Source: a virus
DNA: 64,000 bases
Virus record (IMG/VR): IMGVR_UViG_3300025411_000008
Coordinates: 62,001-126,000 of that record
Strand: one strand, 5' to 3'
Below are positions 51,994 through 59,531 of the stretch, one piece after another. The notes under the pieces were generated by a model. The model did not search any database and was not told where the DNA came from. It worked only from the letters and a program-made list of their open reading frames with translations. The stretch's first letter is position 1. Every line of letters begins with the position of its first letter. Position numbers and translations under genes: made by a program.

Positions 51994-52083
51994 GTGAATA
52001 CATTCGCTGTGTGGGCTTGAGTACCACCTTTGATGGATGCATAGGTAGTTCGGGATTTTTTTCCTCCTACCCGGACTACCTAT
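51994..52083 (+). promoter_or_regulatory. Possible leader peptide and attenuator-like hairpin
   Basis: After TAAGGAG, a GTG start gives the 8-residue frame MNTFAVWA then TGA (51994-52020). A strong hairpin follows: ATAGGTAGT/ACTACCTAT (52041-52049, 52075-52083) with an inner CGGG/CCCG stem (52051-52054, 52070-52073) and a U-rich loop holding CCTCC, an anti-Shine-Dalgarno-like motif. The next gene starts at 52131. Confidence 0.4.
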
Positions 52084-52130
52084 GGGTCAATCAAGGGACT
52101 TACCCACCCACAACTAGTAAGGGAATTAAT

Positions 52131-52580
52131 ATGAGTGCATTAATCAGTTTCCAGCACGTGATTCATAGCTTGGAAGGCGGTGTTGTAGACCTCGCCTGCT
52201 TCAAGTACGAGTTCATGGAGCTCAACCACATCCACCTCGCCGTTGTAGACTCTTCGGACTACTACGACGTGATACAGATGTCCGCTGCCCAGACTGGTGG
52301 CACGTGGAAGGTTGACTACTCCATTCCTGTCTGGTACATTGACTGGCCCTTGTACAACATCAAGCCCGTGCAGAATGCCAAGGACGTTGCTATCGCAGAG
52401 TTCAAGGCGTTGAAGCGTGTCATTCGTGACCAGCAAACCCACCTGGACATTGTTCAGCGTGACGCATGTGGCACAGAGAGTGGTAAGATTGAGAAGTCTT
52501 TAGCTCACTTGATGTACAATCAGGGCGAGTCACTCTGGTCGCCCGAGCGCGGTGACGGCTGGGGTATCGTAGGTCAGTGA
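52131..52580 (+). CDS. Unknown protein (149 aa)
   Basis: ATG 52131 after AACTAGTAAGGGAATTAAT. Alternating beta and helix: MSALISFQHVIHSLEGGVVDL, WKVDYSIPVWYIDWPLYNIKPV, then a helical C-terminus with AHLMYNQGESLWSPERGDGWG. No recognised family. The frame upstream of ATG 52131 runs through the hairpin and is not used. Confidence 0.5.
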   Translation: MSALISFQHVIHSLEGGVVDLACFKYEFMELNHIHLAVVDSSDYYDVIQMSAAQTGGTWKVDYSIPVWYIDWPLYNIKPVQNAKDVAIAEFKALKRVIRDQQTHLDIVQRDACGTESGKIEKSLAHLMYNQGESLWSPERGDGWGIVGQ

Positions 52581-52598
52581 CCGGGGGTTGTACGTATT

Positions 52599-52673
52599 CT
52601 ACCGAGCAGCAGTTTGGTTCGGTAGTTTACTAGGACATCCGGTCCTCCACTAGAGATGGTGGCTAAACTATCC
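52599..52673 (+). ncRNA. Triple-hairpin RNA family 2, copy 1
   Basis: Hairpin CTACCGA/TCGGTAG (52599-52605, 52619-52625), hairpin AGGAC-ATCCG-GTCCT (52632-52646), then CCAC/GTGG (52647-52662) and the conserved CTAAACTATCC (52663-52673). Copy 2 at 53420-53498 has different but complementary stems and related loops, so all three hairpins are supported by covariation. Confidence 0.65.
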
Positions 52674-52692
52674 TAACTAGTAAGGAGAACGC

Positions 52693-53136
52693 ATGAGTAA
52701 ATTCATGGTACTTGGTAATCACAGAGGGACAACGTTTGACTTTGGTGTCTTCGACTCTCAGTCTGATGCTATCCTAGCAGTTGAGATAGCACGGTCTGGA
52801 GATCGAAGCCCTGAGTCCCCGCTCGAGTGGAGTCTTGTTTCAGACAGCAAAAACCGATTCGGGTTCTACCACTACGCTAGCGCGTACGATGGTACGTGCA
52901 CGACCGAGTTTAACATTGTTGAGTTGAACGAGCCACGAACCACTCTCGAAGAGATGATCGAACACTCGTTCGGTTTCACTCCCGGTGAAGAGGAAGCTGA
53001 CCCAGTTGATCCAGAGCCAGTCGACATCTCTTCTGCAAAGAAGAAGAAGCCACTCACGGTCCTGGACCCATACGTTGACCCCCTCAAGGTTGAAGCTCGT
53101 GAAGCTTGGGCTAAGATGGAGAGGGAGGAAGACTAA
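52693..53136 (+). CDS. Unknown protein (147 aa)
   Basis: Start ATG 52693 after AACTAGTAAGGAG. Ordered N-terminal half (MSKFMVLGNHRGTTFDFGVFDSQSDAILAVEIARSG), an acidic Pro-rich linker, and a Lys-rich helix at the end. Overlaps the next gene by one base (TAATG). No domain recognised. Confidence 0.5.
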   Translation: MSKFMVLGNHRGTTFDFGVFDSQSDAILAVEIARSGDRSPESPLEWSLVSDSKNRFGFYHYASAYDGTCTTEFNIVELNEPRTTLEEMIEHSFGFTPGEEEADPVDPEPVDISSAKKKKPLTVLDPYVDPLKVEAREAWAKMEREED

Positions 53137-53405
53137 TGCAGCTGGACACGAAGCGCCTTATCGATGCTGGGATCACCGATGCTGACATGGTAGTCATCTT
53201 CGGTGCATTCGACATGATGATGAGTGGTCTTGAAGACACCATCGAAGGCTCGAGAGAAGACCTCCCCTTTACTGACAACGACCTCGACCGTGTGAAGCAG
53301 CGCACTCAAGAGGTTGCTGCCAAGATCAAGGCTTGGGAAGATGCCAAGGTTGAACTACGTGGTGAGCAATTCATGACGTGGTTTCAATCAGGTAACCAAG
53401 ACTGA
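53136..53405 (+). CDS. Small helical protein (89 aa)
   Basis: Helical with QLDTKRLIDAGITDADMVVIFGAFDMMMSGLEDTIEG and a Lys/Glu-rich end. Translationally coupled to the preceding gene (TAATG). Possible DNA- or protein-binding adaptor. Unknown. Confidence 0.5.
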   Translation: MQLDTKRLIDAGITDADMVVIFGAFDMMMSGLEDTIEGSREDLPFTDNDLDRVKQRTQEVAAKIKAWEDAKVELRGEQFMTWFQSGNQD

Positions 53406-53419
53406 TTGGCGATTGCAGC

Positions 53420-53498
53420 CCACTCACGAGCCGGAACATTGGTTCGTGAGTGGTATGGGATAACCAATCCCCCACTACGGATGGTGGTTAAACTATCC
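53420..53498 (+). ncRNA. Triple-hairpin RNA family 2, copy 2
   Basis: Hairpin CCACTCACGA/TCGTGAGTGG (53420-53429, 53444-53453), hairpin GGGAT-AACCA-ATCCC (53457-53471), CCAC/GTGG (53472-53487) and TTAAACTATCC. The loop of the first hairpin holds ATTGGT, complementary to ACCAAT that overlaps the second hairpin, allowing a pseudoknot or switch. Confidence 0.65.
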
Positions 53499-53539
53499 AA
53501 GTGCAGTACAATGCAGTAACTAGTAGGAAGGCAAGGTAC

Positions 53540-54100
53540 ATGAGTACACTGCGTAAGTTGTGTATCTGTGGTGCCTTCGTTGCGACAGCATTTGTTGTCA
53601 CGCAACCAGGTGAGTTCACCTACGTGTCTGGGCAGCCCCAGTCATTAAGGGTGGCTCATGCTGCTGTCACTACGACGACGTATCCTGTTGAGGTTATCCC
53701 TCGCACGGTACTGACATCGTATGCTGACAGTCAGCCCCTGGTTCTGATAGCTCCGTTGCAGCGATGGAACACAGAGTCATACGACCCAACAGCCACATGG
53801 CCCGATGCTACTGACCCAATCAGTACTCTTACGATGGCAGCGCAAGTAAAGTTTGCTTGCATACGCTATCGCGAGAGCAGGAATCACGTGCGCTCTGTGG
53901 AAATTCACAGTGGTGCTGCTGGTTGGTATCAGTTCACCCCATACATCTGGGGTTATGCACGGGAGTATATACCTGGGCTACCAGCTACAGCTGCAACAGC
54001 ATCTGGAGACGAACAGTCGAAGGTTGCTGTGTGGTATTACAAGCGCAACAATGGTTTCTTCCCTGAATGGGAAGCTGACCAGGGCTTTTGTAATTTGTAG
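53540..54100 (+). CDS. Secreted Rpf/lysozyme-like muralytic protein (186 aa)
   Basis: N-terminal hydrophobic signal (MSTLRKLCICGAFVATAFVVT), a Thr/Pro/Val linker, then a lysozyme-like domain: CIRYRESRNHVRS with E112 as candidate catalytic Glu, GAAGWYQFTPYIWGYA and PATAATASGDEQSKVAVWYYKRNNGFFPEW, matching the Rpf/transglycosylase pattern. Rpf proteins cleave actinobacterial peptidoglycan outside the cell. Finding a secreted one in the early block is unusual. Confidence 0.7.
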   Translation: MSTLRKLCICGAFVATAFVVTQPGEFTYVSGQPQSLRVAHAAVTTTTYPVEVIPRTVLTSYADSQPLVLIAPLQRWNTESYDPTATWPDATDPISTLTMAAQVKFACIRYRESRNHVRSVEIHSGAAGWYQFTPYIWGYAREYIPGLPATAATASGDEQSKVAVWYYKRNNGFFPEWEADQGFCNL

Positions 54101-54109
54101 TATGCATTA

Positions 54110-54142
54110 CTGGTATGAGTTCCACCAGACCCAACGGGCTCA
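54110..54142 (+). ncRNA. H-type pseudoknot family, copy 2
   Basis: CTGGT (54110-54114)/ACCAG (54124-54128) and TGAGT (54116-54120)/GCTCA (54138-54142), loops A, TCC and ACCCAACGG. Same as copy 1 with compensatory stem 1 changes. Confidence 0.6.
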
Positions 54143-54164
54143 CCCAAATAGTAAGGAGACTACA

Positions 54165-54335
54165 ATGTGGATTTCATCAGACACACCAGAGCCAGAAATT
54201 GACCCTGAGTTTGCGGAAGTAATGAAGCAATTCCTTTTGGAAGGAGAGGCTTCAGGCAAGTTCAAGGTGCTTCGTGGTAAGGAGGCAGAGGAAGCTCTGC
54301 GTCATGCCCCTCGTCGTGGTTGCATCGGTTACTAG
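54165..54335 (+). CDS. Small unknown protein (56 aa)
   Basis: ATG 54165 after AATAGTAAGGAG. Acidic N-terminus (SSDTPEPEIDPEFAEVMKQF) and a basic end (RHAPRRGCIGY). No recognised family. It ends just before the start at 54340. Confidence 0.45.
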   Translation: MWISSDTPEPEIDPEFAEVMKQFLLEGEASGKFKVLRGKEAEEALRHAPRRGCIGY

Positions 54336-54339
54336 ACCG

Positions 54340-54618
54340 ATGAGCCAAGACGGGTACGTCAGAGACGGTAGTCGTAAGTGGGACAACCCTGCTTACAACT
54401 GGTACAACCATTGGGATTTGCGTCAAAAGCGTGGGACAGGTTTGCACCCTGACCCATTGAACACGGTTTCAGGTTGGTGGTGTTGTTCAAGATGTTCATT
54501 AAGCATGGGCAAAACGAGGCGCAAGCAAGCGAAGTCGTTTGCACATCGTTGGGAGCGTCGTACTTACAAGTACAAGATCCAATCCATCTTGCAGGAAGAA
54601 TTGCAAGAGACCTTCTAA
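54340..54618 (+). CDS. Basic Cys-containing protein (92 aa)
   Basis: Starts MSQDGYVRDGSRKWDNPAYNWYNHWDLRQKRG, has CCSRCSLSMG in the middle and a Lys/Arg-rich helix at the end. A nucleic-acid-binding protein is plausible. The ATG lies five bases after the previous gene's stop. No family recognised. Confidence 0.5.
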   Translation: MSQDGYVRDGSRKWDNPAYNWYNHWDLRQKRGTGLHPDPLNTVSGWWCCSRCSLSMGKTRRKQAKSFAHRWERRTYKYKIQSILQEELQETF

Positions 54619-54630
54619 GTATTAACGGGC

Positions 54631-54736
54631 ACCGAGTGGCAGTAACTATAAGTTATTGTCACTCGGTTGCTGCGAGAGATATCCAAGTCAGACGACGGGT
54701 TTGGGTATCTCTCGGAGTAATCTTATCCCGTTACTC
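54631..54736 (+). ncRNA. Three-hairpin structured RNA
   Basis: A 16-bp hairpin ACCGAGTGGCAGTAAC/GTTATTGTCACTCGGT (54631-54667, G-U pairs allowed), a 14-bp hairpin CGAGAGATATCCAA/TTGGGTATCTCTCG (54673-54714), and GAGTAA/TTACTC (54715-54736). The gap between genes is filled by stacked stems. No gene lies here. Confidence 0.6.
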
Positions 54737-54774
54737 TGTAGTAAATAGTAGGGACAACTAGTAGGAGAATCACA

Positions 54775-55281
54775 ATGGACCACGTCAAGATGAGTCAGAT
54801 CATCCGTTCAATCGCAGGCGTAAGCCTGGATGAATTGTTCCTCGACGCAACCGGAAGTCACCCGACTGTTCAACAGTTGGCTGACGTCTCCGAGTTCATC
54901 GAGAACAAGTACGGTGTGACGAACACGGTGGAAGCAGAGGCAGAGGTCGAAGAGACAACTGCACCTGTCGCTACCATCGTTAAGCCAAAGGTAACTCGCA
55001 GCTACACCAAGCGCAAGCAGACGCGTAGCAAGCCCACATTCGTTGTGGACTGGCAGGATCCTCAGGTTCAGATGTTCGTTGACCTGGCACTCGACGGTGA
55101 AGAGAACACGTTCACGTTCGCTGAGTTGAACAGCATCATGCCTTTCAACCGCGTGAGCTTCAACGTGTTCACTTCGTACCTTCGCAAGAAGGCCATCCGT
55201 CGTGGCTACAAAGGCCTGATCACCAAGCGTAACCTTGCCAGCCGCACGGTTACAGTTCAGGCCAAGCGCACCAACGCTTAA
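54775..55281 (+). CDS. Putative DNA-binding protein (168 aa)
   Basis: 168 residues: a helical N-terminal region (SQIIRSIAGVSLDELFLDATG), an acidic linker, a basic Thr/Lys/Arg stretch (KPKVTRSYTKRKQTRSKPTF), and a C-terminal winged-helix-like part (NTFTFAELNSIMPFNRVSFNVFTSYLRKKAIRRGYKGLITKR). Helix-turn-helix DNA binding is inferred. Followed within 8 bases by a tRNA-like element. Confidence 0.5.
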   Translation: MDHVKMSQIIRSIAGVSLDELFLDATGSHPTVQQLADVSEFIENKYGVTNTVEAEAEVEETTAPVATIVKPKVTRSYTKRKQTRSKPTFVVDWQDPQVQMFVDLALDGEENTFTFAELNSIMPFNRVSFNVFTSYLRKKAIRRGYKGLITKRNLASRTVTVQAKRTNA

Positions 55282-55287
55282 TTTGGT

Positions 55288-55357
55288 TCTGCAGTAGCTC
55301 AATGGCAGAGCACTACACCCATGGTGTAGGGGTGGAGGTTCGATCCCTCCCTGCAGT
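55288..55357 (+). ncRNA. tRNA-like element, Met-like anticodon CAT with C33
   Basis: Acceptor CTGCAG/CTGCAG, D arm GCTC/GAGC with AATGGCA loop, T arm GGAGG-TTCGATC-CCTCC. Anticodon stem CTACA/TGTAG with loop CCCATGG, anticodon CAT, but C instead of U at position 33; the loop can also pair further, leaving three bases. May be a modified tRNA-Met or a processing element. Confidence 0.55.
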
Positions 55358-55423
55358 ACGGTAACACACCACCCCGGTGTGTACCCGGTGTCACCAAGCA
55401 CCGTAACTAGAAGGAAACCTATT

Positions 55424-56170
55424 ATGAGCGAAGCTTTTTACGAAGGCATTCCCGTCCCCCAGTGCTTCATTGACCTGGAGGATGTCATCGCTGCAGGTGT
55501 GAAGAAGGTCATCTTGTACGGCCCCCCCGGGACCGGCAAGACCTACTCAGCTCTCACGCTCGGTGTCACTGACACTGGGTCTGAGCGCCTCATCTGCTCC
55601 GAGGACATGACGACTGGTGACATCGTGGGTGCTATGTTGCCCACGCCCACCGGCGGCTTTGGATACGTCGAAGGCGCTTTGGTTCGCGCATGGAAGTCCG
55701 GTGCTCGTGCAGTTATTGACGAGATCAACCGTGCTTCCGGTGACGTTGAGTCAACGCTGATGGCGTTCCTTGACAGTGCGGAGTCTGCGGTCTGGAAGAA
55801 CCCTTACACTGACGAAGTAATTCGTCCGTCTGAGAACTTCTCGGCCATCATGACCACCAACTTCGAGGACCCGAACATGATCGCTGCTCCACTGCGTGAC
55901 CGTTTCCCGGTTGCAATCAAGATCGACGCTGCCCACCCGGCTGCGTTGGTTGCTGCATTGCCACCAGAGTTGCGCATGCTTGCCGCTGCTATTGTAGCAG
56001 GTAAGCCTGGAGAGCGTGCGTCGCTGCGTGCTTGGAAGGAGTTCCAGACTCTTCGTCAGAGTCCGGCATTCACTACCGAGCGCGCTGCCAAGCTTATCTT
56101 CGGTAAGCTTGCTGACGAGATCATCAACGTGATCCAGCTCGGCTCGTTGAGCACGACGGCTTCACTGTAA
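55424..56170 (+). CDS. MoxR-type AAA+ ATPase (248 aa)
   Basis: Walker A GPPGTGKT (33-40), Walker B RAVIDEINRA (95-104), sensor 1 TTN (144-146) and arginine finger region LRDRF (157-161). Such ATPases work with a von Willebrand A partner to remodel or insert metal into targets. The partner is coupled by TAATG. Leader box AACTAGAAGGAAACC precedes ATG 55424. Confidence 0.8.
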   Translation: MSEAFYEGIPVPQCFIDLEDVIAAGVKKVILYGPPGTGKTYSALTLGVTDTGSERLICSEDMTTGDIVGAMLPTPTGGFGYVEGALVRAWKSGARAVIDEINRASGDVESTLMAFLDSAESAVWKNPYTDEVIRPSENFSAIMTTNFEDPNMIAAPLRDRFPVAIKIDAAHPAALVAALPPELRMLAAAIVAGKPGERASLRAWKEFQTLRQSPAFTTERAAKLIFGKLADEIINVIQLGSLSTTASL

Positions 56171-57660
56171 TGAGTGAAGACTTCGTTATCGACGGTGACC
56201 CGGTAAAGCCGCTAGTCGGTGCCATCACCTCATTCCGTGACGATGTCACGGACCCGATCGACTGGGATGTACAACAGACGGTCGGTGAGTATGGCGCAGG
56301 CGTAGACTTCGCTGCTGGTGTACTGGCTGTTCCCCTCTCGGGGGACAGCTGGTCCCAGCAGTTGAAGATGCGCACGCTTATCGAAGCTCGCATCTCTCCT
56401 CTTGACGACGGTGTGTACGAGGCTATGGCTAAGGCATACGCTCGGGACGGTATCACTGACGCCGTGCTGCGTGTGGCTGAGCAAGCCCGTGTCAATGCTG
56501 TCGCTAAGCCATTCTTGGAAGCTCGGGGCGTTGATGTTAACGACATCCAGGGCAACGAGAAGAAGCGTGGTGTCATGCTTGCTACCGGCAAGACCATGGC
56601 TCACTGGGACGAGGCAGTTGCTTTCACTGCTCAGCATCACGGTACCAAATCGTTTGACTCGTTTGCGAGCGGCGTTCGGTCTGTGAACCCTGAGTGGTCT
56701 GAGCGACTGCGCAAGCTCGCTAAGCGTCTCGACAAGACGTTCACTGGCACACCCGATCGACTCGGTGACACGAGGCCGTATCACTATACGGATGACGTCA
56801 CTGGTCCTTACGGGTTCAATCACACTGTCCGTGCTGCTCAGGAAATTGCTGAGTATGCATCGGGCGGTATGAAAGCGCCAGAGACAGTCAAGCGCGAGCG
56901 CGAGGCACGTGAGGACAAGCGTGCTGAAGAGTACGGGGACGAGAAGCCTGACGAGAAGGGTAGGTTGTCACCAGACGATTCTCCTCTCGAGGACGAGTTG
57001 CCTGACGACTTCGAGTTTCCCACAGATGAACGTGGGCAATTCGCTGCGTTGAGCATCGACGAGTCATTAGTTCTCTCCGTTGAGGTTGAGGGTTACATGA
57101 AGCGTCGACGCAAGCCAGCGCAGTTCGGTCGTAGCATTGGCAACATTGCTCGTCTGTACACTGACCCGGAGCGCCGTATCTTCACCCACAAGGTGAAGGT
57201 CAAGGGTGGCATCGTAGTCATTGACATCTCAGGTTCCATGAGCTTGAGTCAGTCTGACATCGAGTCCATCGTTGAGGCAGCACCTGCTGCTGTCATCATG
57301 GCGTACAGCCACAGCGTACACGAAGAGCACAATGCTTGGGTGTTTGCACGCCGTGGCTGGCGTGTAGCTGACATTCCACGTGTCGGTGGTGCTGGCAACG
57401 GTGTCGACGGTCCTGCTCTTACGTGGGCTATCCAGCAGCGTGCTCCAGGTGAGGACATCATCTGGGTATGTGACGGGTATGTCACCAGCAAGAACGACGG
57501 TCAGTCCGACGCTCTAACCCTTCAGTGCGCACAGCTTGTCAAGAAGCACCGGATCATCATGATCGAGAGTGTTGAAGACGCAGTCAAGCAGTTCAAATCA
57601 GGTAAGTTTATCAACAAGCCTGCTGGTCCTGTTCGTCAAGCGTTGCTTGGCAAGCTCTAG
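56170..57660 (+). CDS. VWA-domain protein, CobT-like partner of MoxR (496 aa)
   Basis: A large N-terminal helical region with a charged middle (about 230-300), then a von Willebrand A domain with MIDAS DISGSMSLS near residue 350, GVDGPALTWA near 410 and WVCDGYVTS near 435. The pair with the ATPase resembles CobS/CobT of cobalt chelatases and related phage pairs, where the VWA protein is the substrate-binding subunit. Role in phage growth is unknown. Confidence 0.75.
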   Translation: MSEDFVIDGDPVKPLVGAITSFRDDVTDPIDWDVQQTVGEYGAGVDFAAGVLAVPLSGDSWSQQLKMRTLIEARISPLDDGVYEAMAKAYARDGITDAVLRVAEQARVNAVAKPFLEARGVDVNDIQGNEKKRGVMLATGKTMAHWDEAVAFTAQHHGTKSFDSFASGVRSVNPEWSERLRKLAKRLDKTFTGTPDRLGDTRPYHYTDDVTGPYGFNHTVRAAQEIAEYASGGMKAPETVKREREAREDKRAEEYGDEKPDEKGRLSPDDSPLEDELPDDFEFPTDERGQFAALSIDESLVLSVEVEGYMKRRRKPAQFGRSIGNIARLYTDPERRIFTHKVKVKGGIVVIDISGSMSLSQSDIESIVEAAPAAVIMAYSHSVHEEHNAWVFARRGWRVADIPRVGGAGNGVDGPALTWAIQQRAPGEDIIWVCDGYVTSKNDGQSDALTLQCAQLVKKHRIIMIESVEDAVKQFKSGKFINKPAGPVRQALLGKL

Positions 57661-57664
57661 CCAC

Positions 57665-57776
57665 GAGTTCCTTGAGTAACTAATCACTCAAACAACTCGG
57701 GTGTATCCTTTCGGGTACACCTGAGTACCATGTTACATCACACAACGTGATGTACAGTGTGCCCACCGAGGCACTG
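57665..57776 (+). ncRNA. Four stacked hairpins between 57660 and 57800 genes
   Basis: GAGTT..AACTC with inner TTGAGT/ACTCAA (57665-57698); GGTGTATCC-TTTC-GGGTACACC (57700-57721); TACATCAC/GTGATGTA (57734-57754); CAGTG/CACTG (57755-57776). Fills the gap with no gene. The second, a perfect hairpin with a UUUC loop, could be a terminator or processing site; no U-run follows. Confidence 0.5.
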
Positions 57777-57799
57777 TCTAAGCAATAAGGAGTACCACT

Positions 57800-58159
57800 A
57801 TGGAAGAGTTCAATCTCGACTTGACCCTTGACGAGGCAGCGGAGGCACGTATTGCTCACGCTGAGTTCCTCACTGGCATCAAGGACTGGGCGTTGCGACT
57901 GGGTGAGCTGATTCAGCCTTACACCCACATCGCCAACATCCTGCTCCAGGACGAAGTCTCGGAGTCTGACGTTGAGAAGTTGTCGATCGTGTTCCCGCTG
58001 GGCCTTCGGCTCACCATTGAGCACATCAACAACTTCTATGATGTCATCCAGACTGAGGCCAAGAAAGTCTTGGGTTCACCATTTGCACTGCACGAGGAGC
58101 ACTCGCCGCACTGCGATGGCACCCGTGATGCTTGCGGCCACCAGGAACACTGGGCTTAA
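57800..58159 (+). CDS. Unknown helical protein with CxxxC-like end (119 aa)
   Basis: Acidic helical protein (EEFNLDLTLDEAAEARIAHAEFLTGIKDWALRLGEL), ending in CDGTRDACGHQEHWA with two Cys and three His, a likely metal site. ATAAGGAGTACC precedes ATG 57800. Ten bases from the next gene. No family recognised. Confidence 0.5.
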   Translation: MEEFNLDLTLDEAAEARIAHAEFLTGIKDWALRLGELIQPYTHIANILLQDEVSESDVEKLSIVFPLGLRLTIEHINNFYDVIQTEAKKVLGSPFALHEEHSPHCDGTRDACGHQEHWA

Positions 58160-58168
58160 GGAGAGAAG

Positions 58169-58474
58169 ATGATCAAGACTGAAGTTCAAGAGCATGCTGA
58201 AGGTCTGCGGTCCCGTATCAATGAGGCCACAGACCTTGACTCGCTCAAGGAATACAGCCTCAAGATCGTAGACCTTCTCACCAAGATTGACCAGTTGGTT
58301 GGTCTTGGTGAGGAGCGTTGGGTCTTGGCTGACTGTAAGTTAGAAGCTGTAACTACGGTCGCCAATGGTCTCATTGAGCTGCTTGAAGCCATTGAGGAAT
58401 CGTCTACGATTCTAAACAATGTCTCTTCTTACAGCGCAGCTATCGCAGCTGCTCGAGACATCATCGAGGCCTAG
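58169..58474 (+). CDS. Small coiled-coil protein (101 aa)
   Basis: Almost all-helical with leucine heptads (LRSRINEATDLDSLKEYSLKIVDLLTKIDQLVGL). Cytoplasmic. AAGGAGAGAAG precedes the ATG. It lies last before the large gene-free tract. Unknown. Confidence 0.5.
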   Translation: MIKTEVQEHAEGLRSRINEATDLDSLKEYSLKIVDLLTKIDQLVGLGEERWVLADCKLEAVTTVANGLIELLEAIEESSTILNNVSSYSAAIAAARDIIEA

Positions 58475-58709
58475 TTGTAACCTCCCTCGGCTAATTGGGG
58501 GAGCCTTAGCTCTTGCGAACTAACTCCACGCATTTACACACACAGTGTGTATTTGACGTGGGGTTGGTTGGCAGACGATGTGGAGGGTTATCGTTAAAAC
58601 CCTAGCCTGGGCTATGCCGTTGAGGAGGAGATGGCGGTTGCATACTATGGCTTGTCCTGGAAAAGATATGGAAGCTGGTAGATGGTTAAACTATCTATAA
58701 AGCCCTCAG

Positions 58710-58727
58710 CATAAGGGGAAGCTTATG
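58710..58727 (+). repeat. Array hairpin 1
   Basis: CATAAG-GGGAAG-CTTATG, 6 bp. Preceded by CTCAG, followed by TAGGA. Confidence 0.7.
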
Positions 58728-58957
58728 TAGGAAAATCAAGGCGCCTTAAAGGCCTATCGCAGAGGAGCGGAGAATCCATACTTGTTGGTAGATAGACATA
58801 GGAACCATCGTGCAAGCGAGCGCGTGTACAGGTGAAGACGCTCAAGCCTATGCATGCTTCGTTGTGTGCATAGGCCCTGTTGTGTTTACAGTGACCAGAG
58901 ATGCAGGCGTGCAGTTTTATACGCAACGCACAGGAGTCGAGTTAAACACAATCTCAG

Positions 58958-58975
58958 CATGAGGGGAAGCTCATG
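58958..58975 (+). repeat. Array hairpin 2
   Basis: CATGAG-GGGAAG-CTCATG. Same loop as copy 1; stem bases changed in pairs. Confidence 0.7.
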
Positions 58976-59146
58976 TAGGAGCGGAGGCTCTCCTTAAACC
59001 TGCACACTTAAATCCCGGCCACCGATGTAAAACGTGGTAGCTGCGCTAGCTTAACTGGCGATCCCGTACATGCTTCATTGTGTGTACGGGAGCAACTCAC
59101 GGCGAGTATACCAGACCCAGCTGGCAACCTGTAAAGGCCATCTCAC

Positions 59147-59164
59147 CATACGGGGAAGCGTATG
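59147..59164 (+). repeat. Array hairpin 3
   Basis: CATACG-GGGAAG-CGTATG. Compensatory change at two pairs relative to copy 2. Confidence 0.7.
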
Positions 59165-59274
59165 GAGGCAATCAGAAGCCTACTTAATAGACGGGAAGCT
59201 ACTGCCAGAGTGTAGCCGGTGCAATCCGTTAGCTTGCTAATACTTCCTAGTTGGTATGATACAAAGGAACTAGG

Positions 59275-59307
59275 GTGGTCCTGGGTATGACCACTGGAAA
59301 ACTGCCC
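59275..59307 (+). ncRNA. Pseudoknot family 4, copy 1
   Basis: GTGGTC/GACCAC around loop CTGGGTAT; loop GGGT can pair with GCCC (59304-59307) after a short AAAACT spacer. Same loop and tail at 59430 and 62119. Confidence 0.55.
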
Positions 59308-59372
59308 TCTTTCTCTTCAACCACGATGCACCGGCATATGAGCCTTATGAGATCGTTGGTTGATAGACTCGG

Positions 59373-59390
59373 CATGAGGAGCAACTCATG
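59373..59390 (+). repeat. Array hairpin 4
   Basis: CATGAG-GAGCAA-CTCATG, followed by GTAGG-TTGG-CCTAC, a perfect 5-bp second hairpin. Confidence 0.7.
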
Positions 59391-59429
59391 TAGGTTGGCC
59401 TACTACCTGTGTGTTACACGAGTGTATGG

Positions 59430-59456
59430 CGTCCTGGGTATGACGATAAACTGCCT
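59430..59456 (+). ncRNA. Pseudoknot family 4, copy 2
   Basis: CGTC/GACG around CTGGGTAT, then ATAAACTGCCT. Second pairing is GGGT with GCCT (two wobbles). Confidence 0.5.
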
Positions 59457-59513
59457 CCTTTCTTGTGTTCACATGGACAGCATATGCGCGATGAGATGCG
59501 AACACGGACTCAA

Positions 59514-59531
59514 CATAAGGAGCAGCTTATG
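59514..59531 (+). repeat. Array hairpin 5
   Basis: CATAAG-GAGCAG-CTTATG, followed by a GTAGG...CCTAC pairing and CTTAAA. Confidence 0.7.

Noticed and set aside
51994-52130. Upstream extension of the 52131 gene
   Set aside because: Runs through the hairpin and lacks its own strong site; ATG 52131 has the leader box.
58723-58926. Minus-strand frame inside the RNA tract as a gene
   Set aside because: Short, on the opposite strand to all neighbours, no leader box, and overlaps covarying hairpins.
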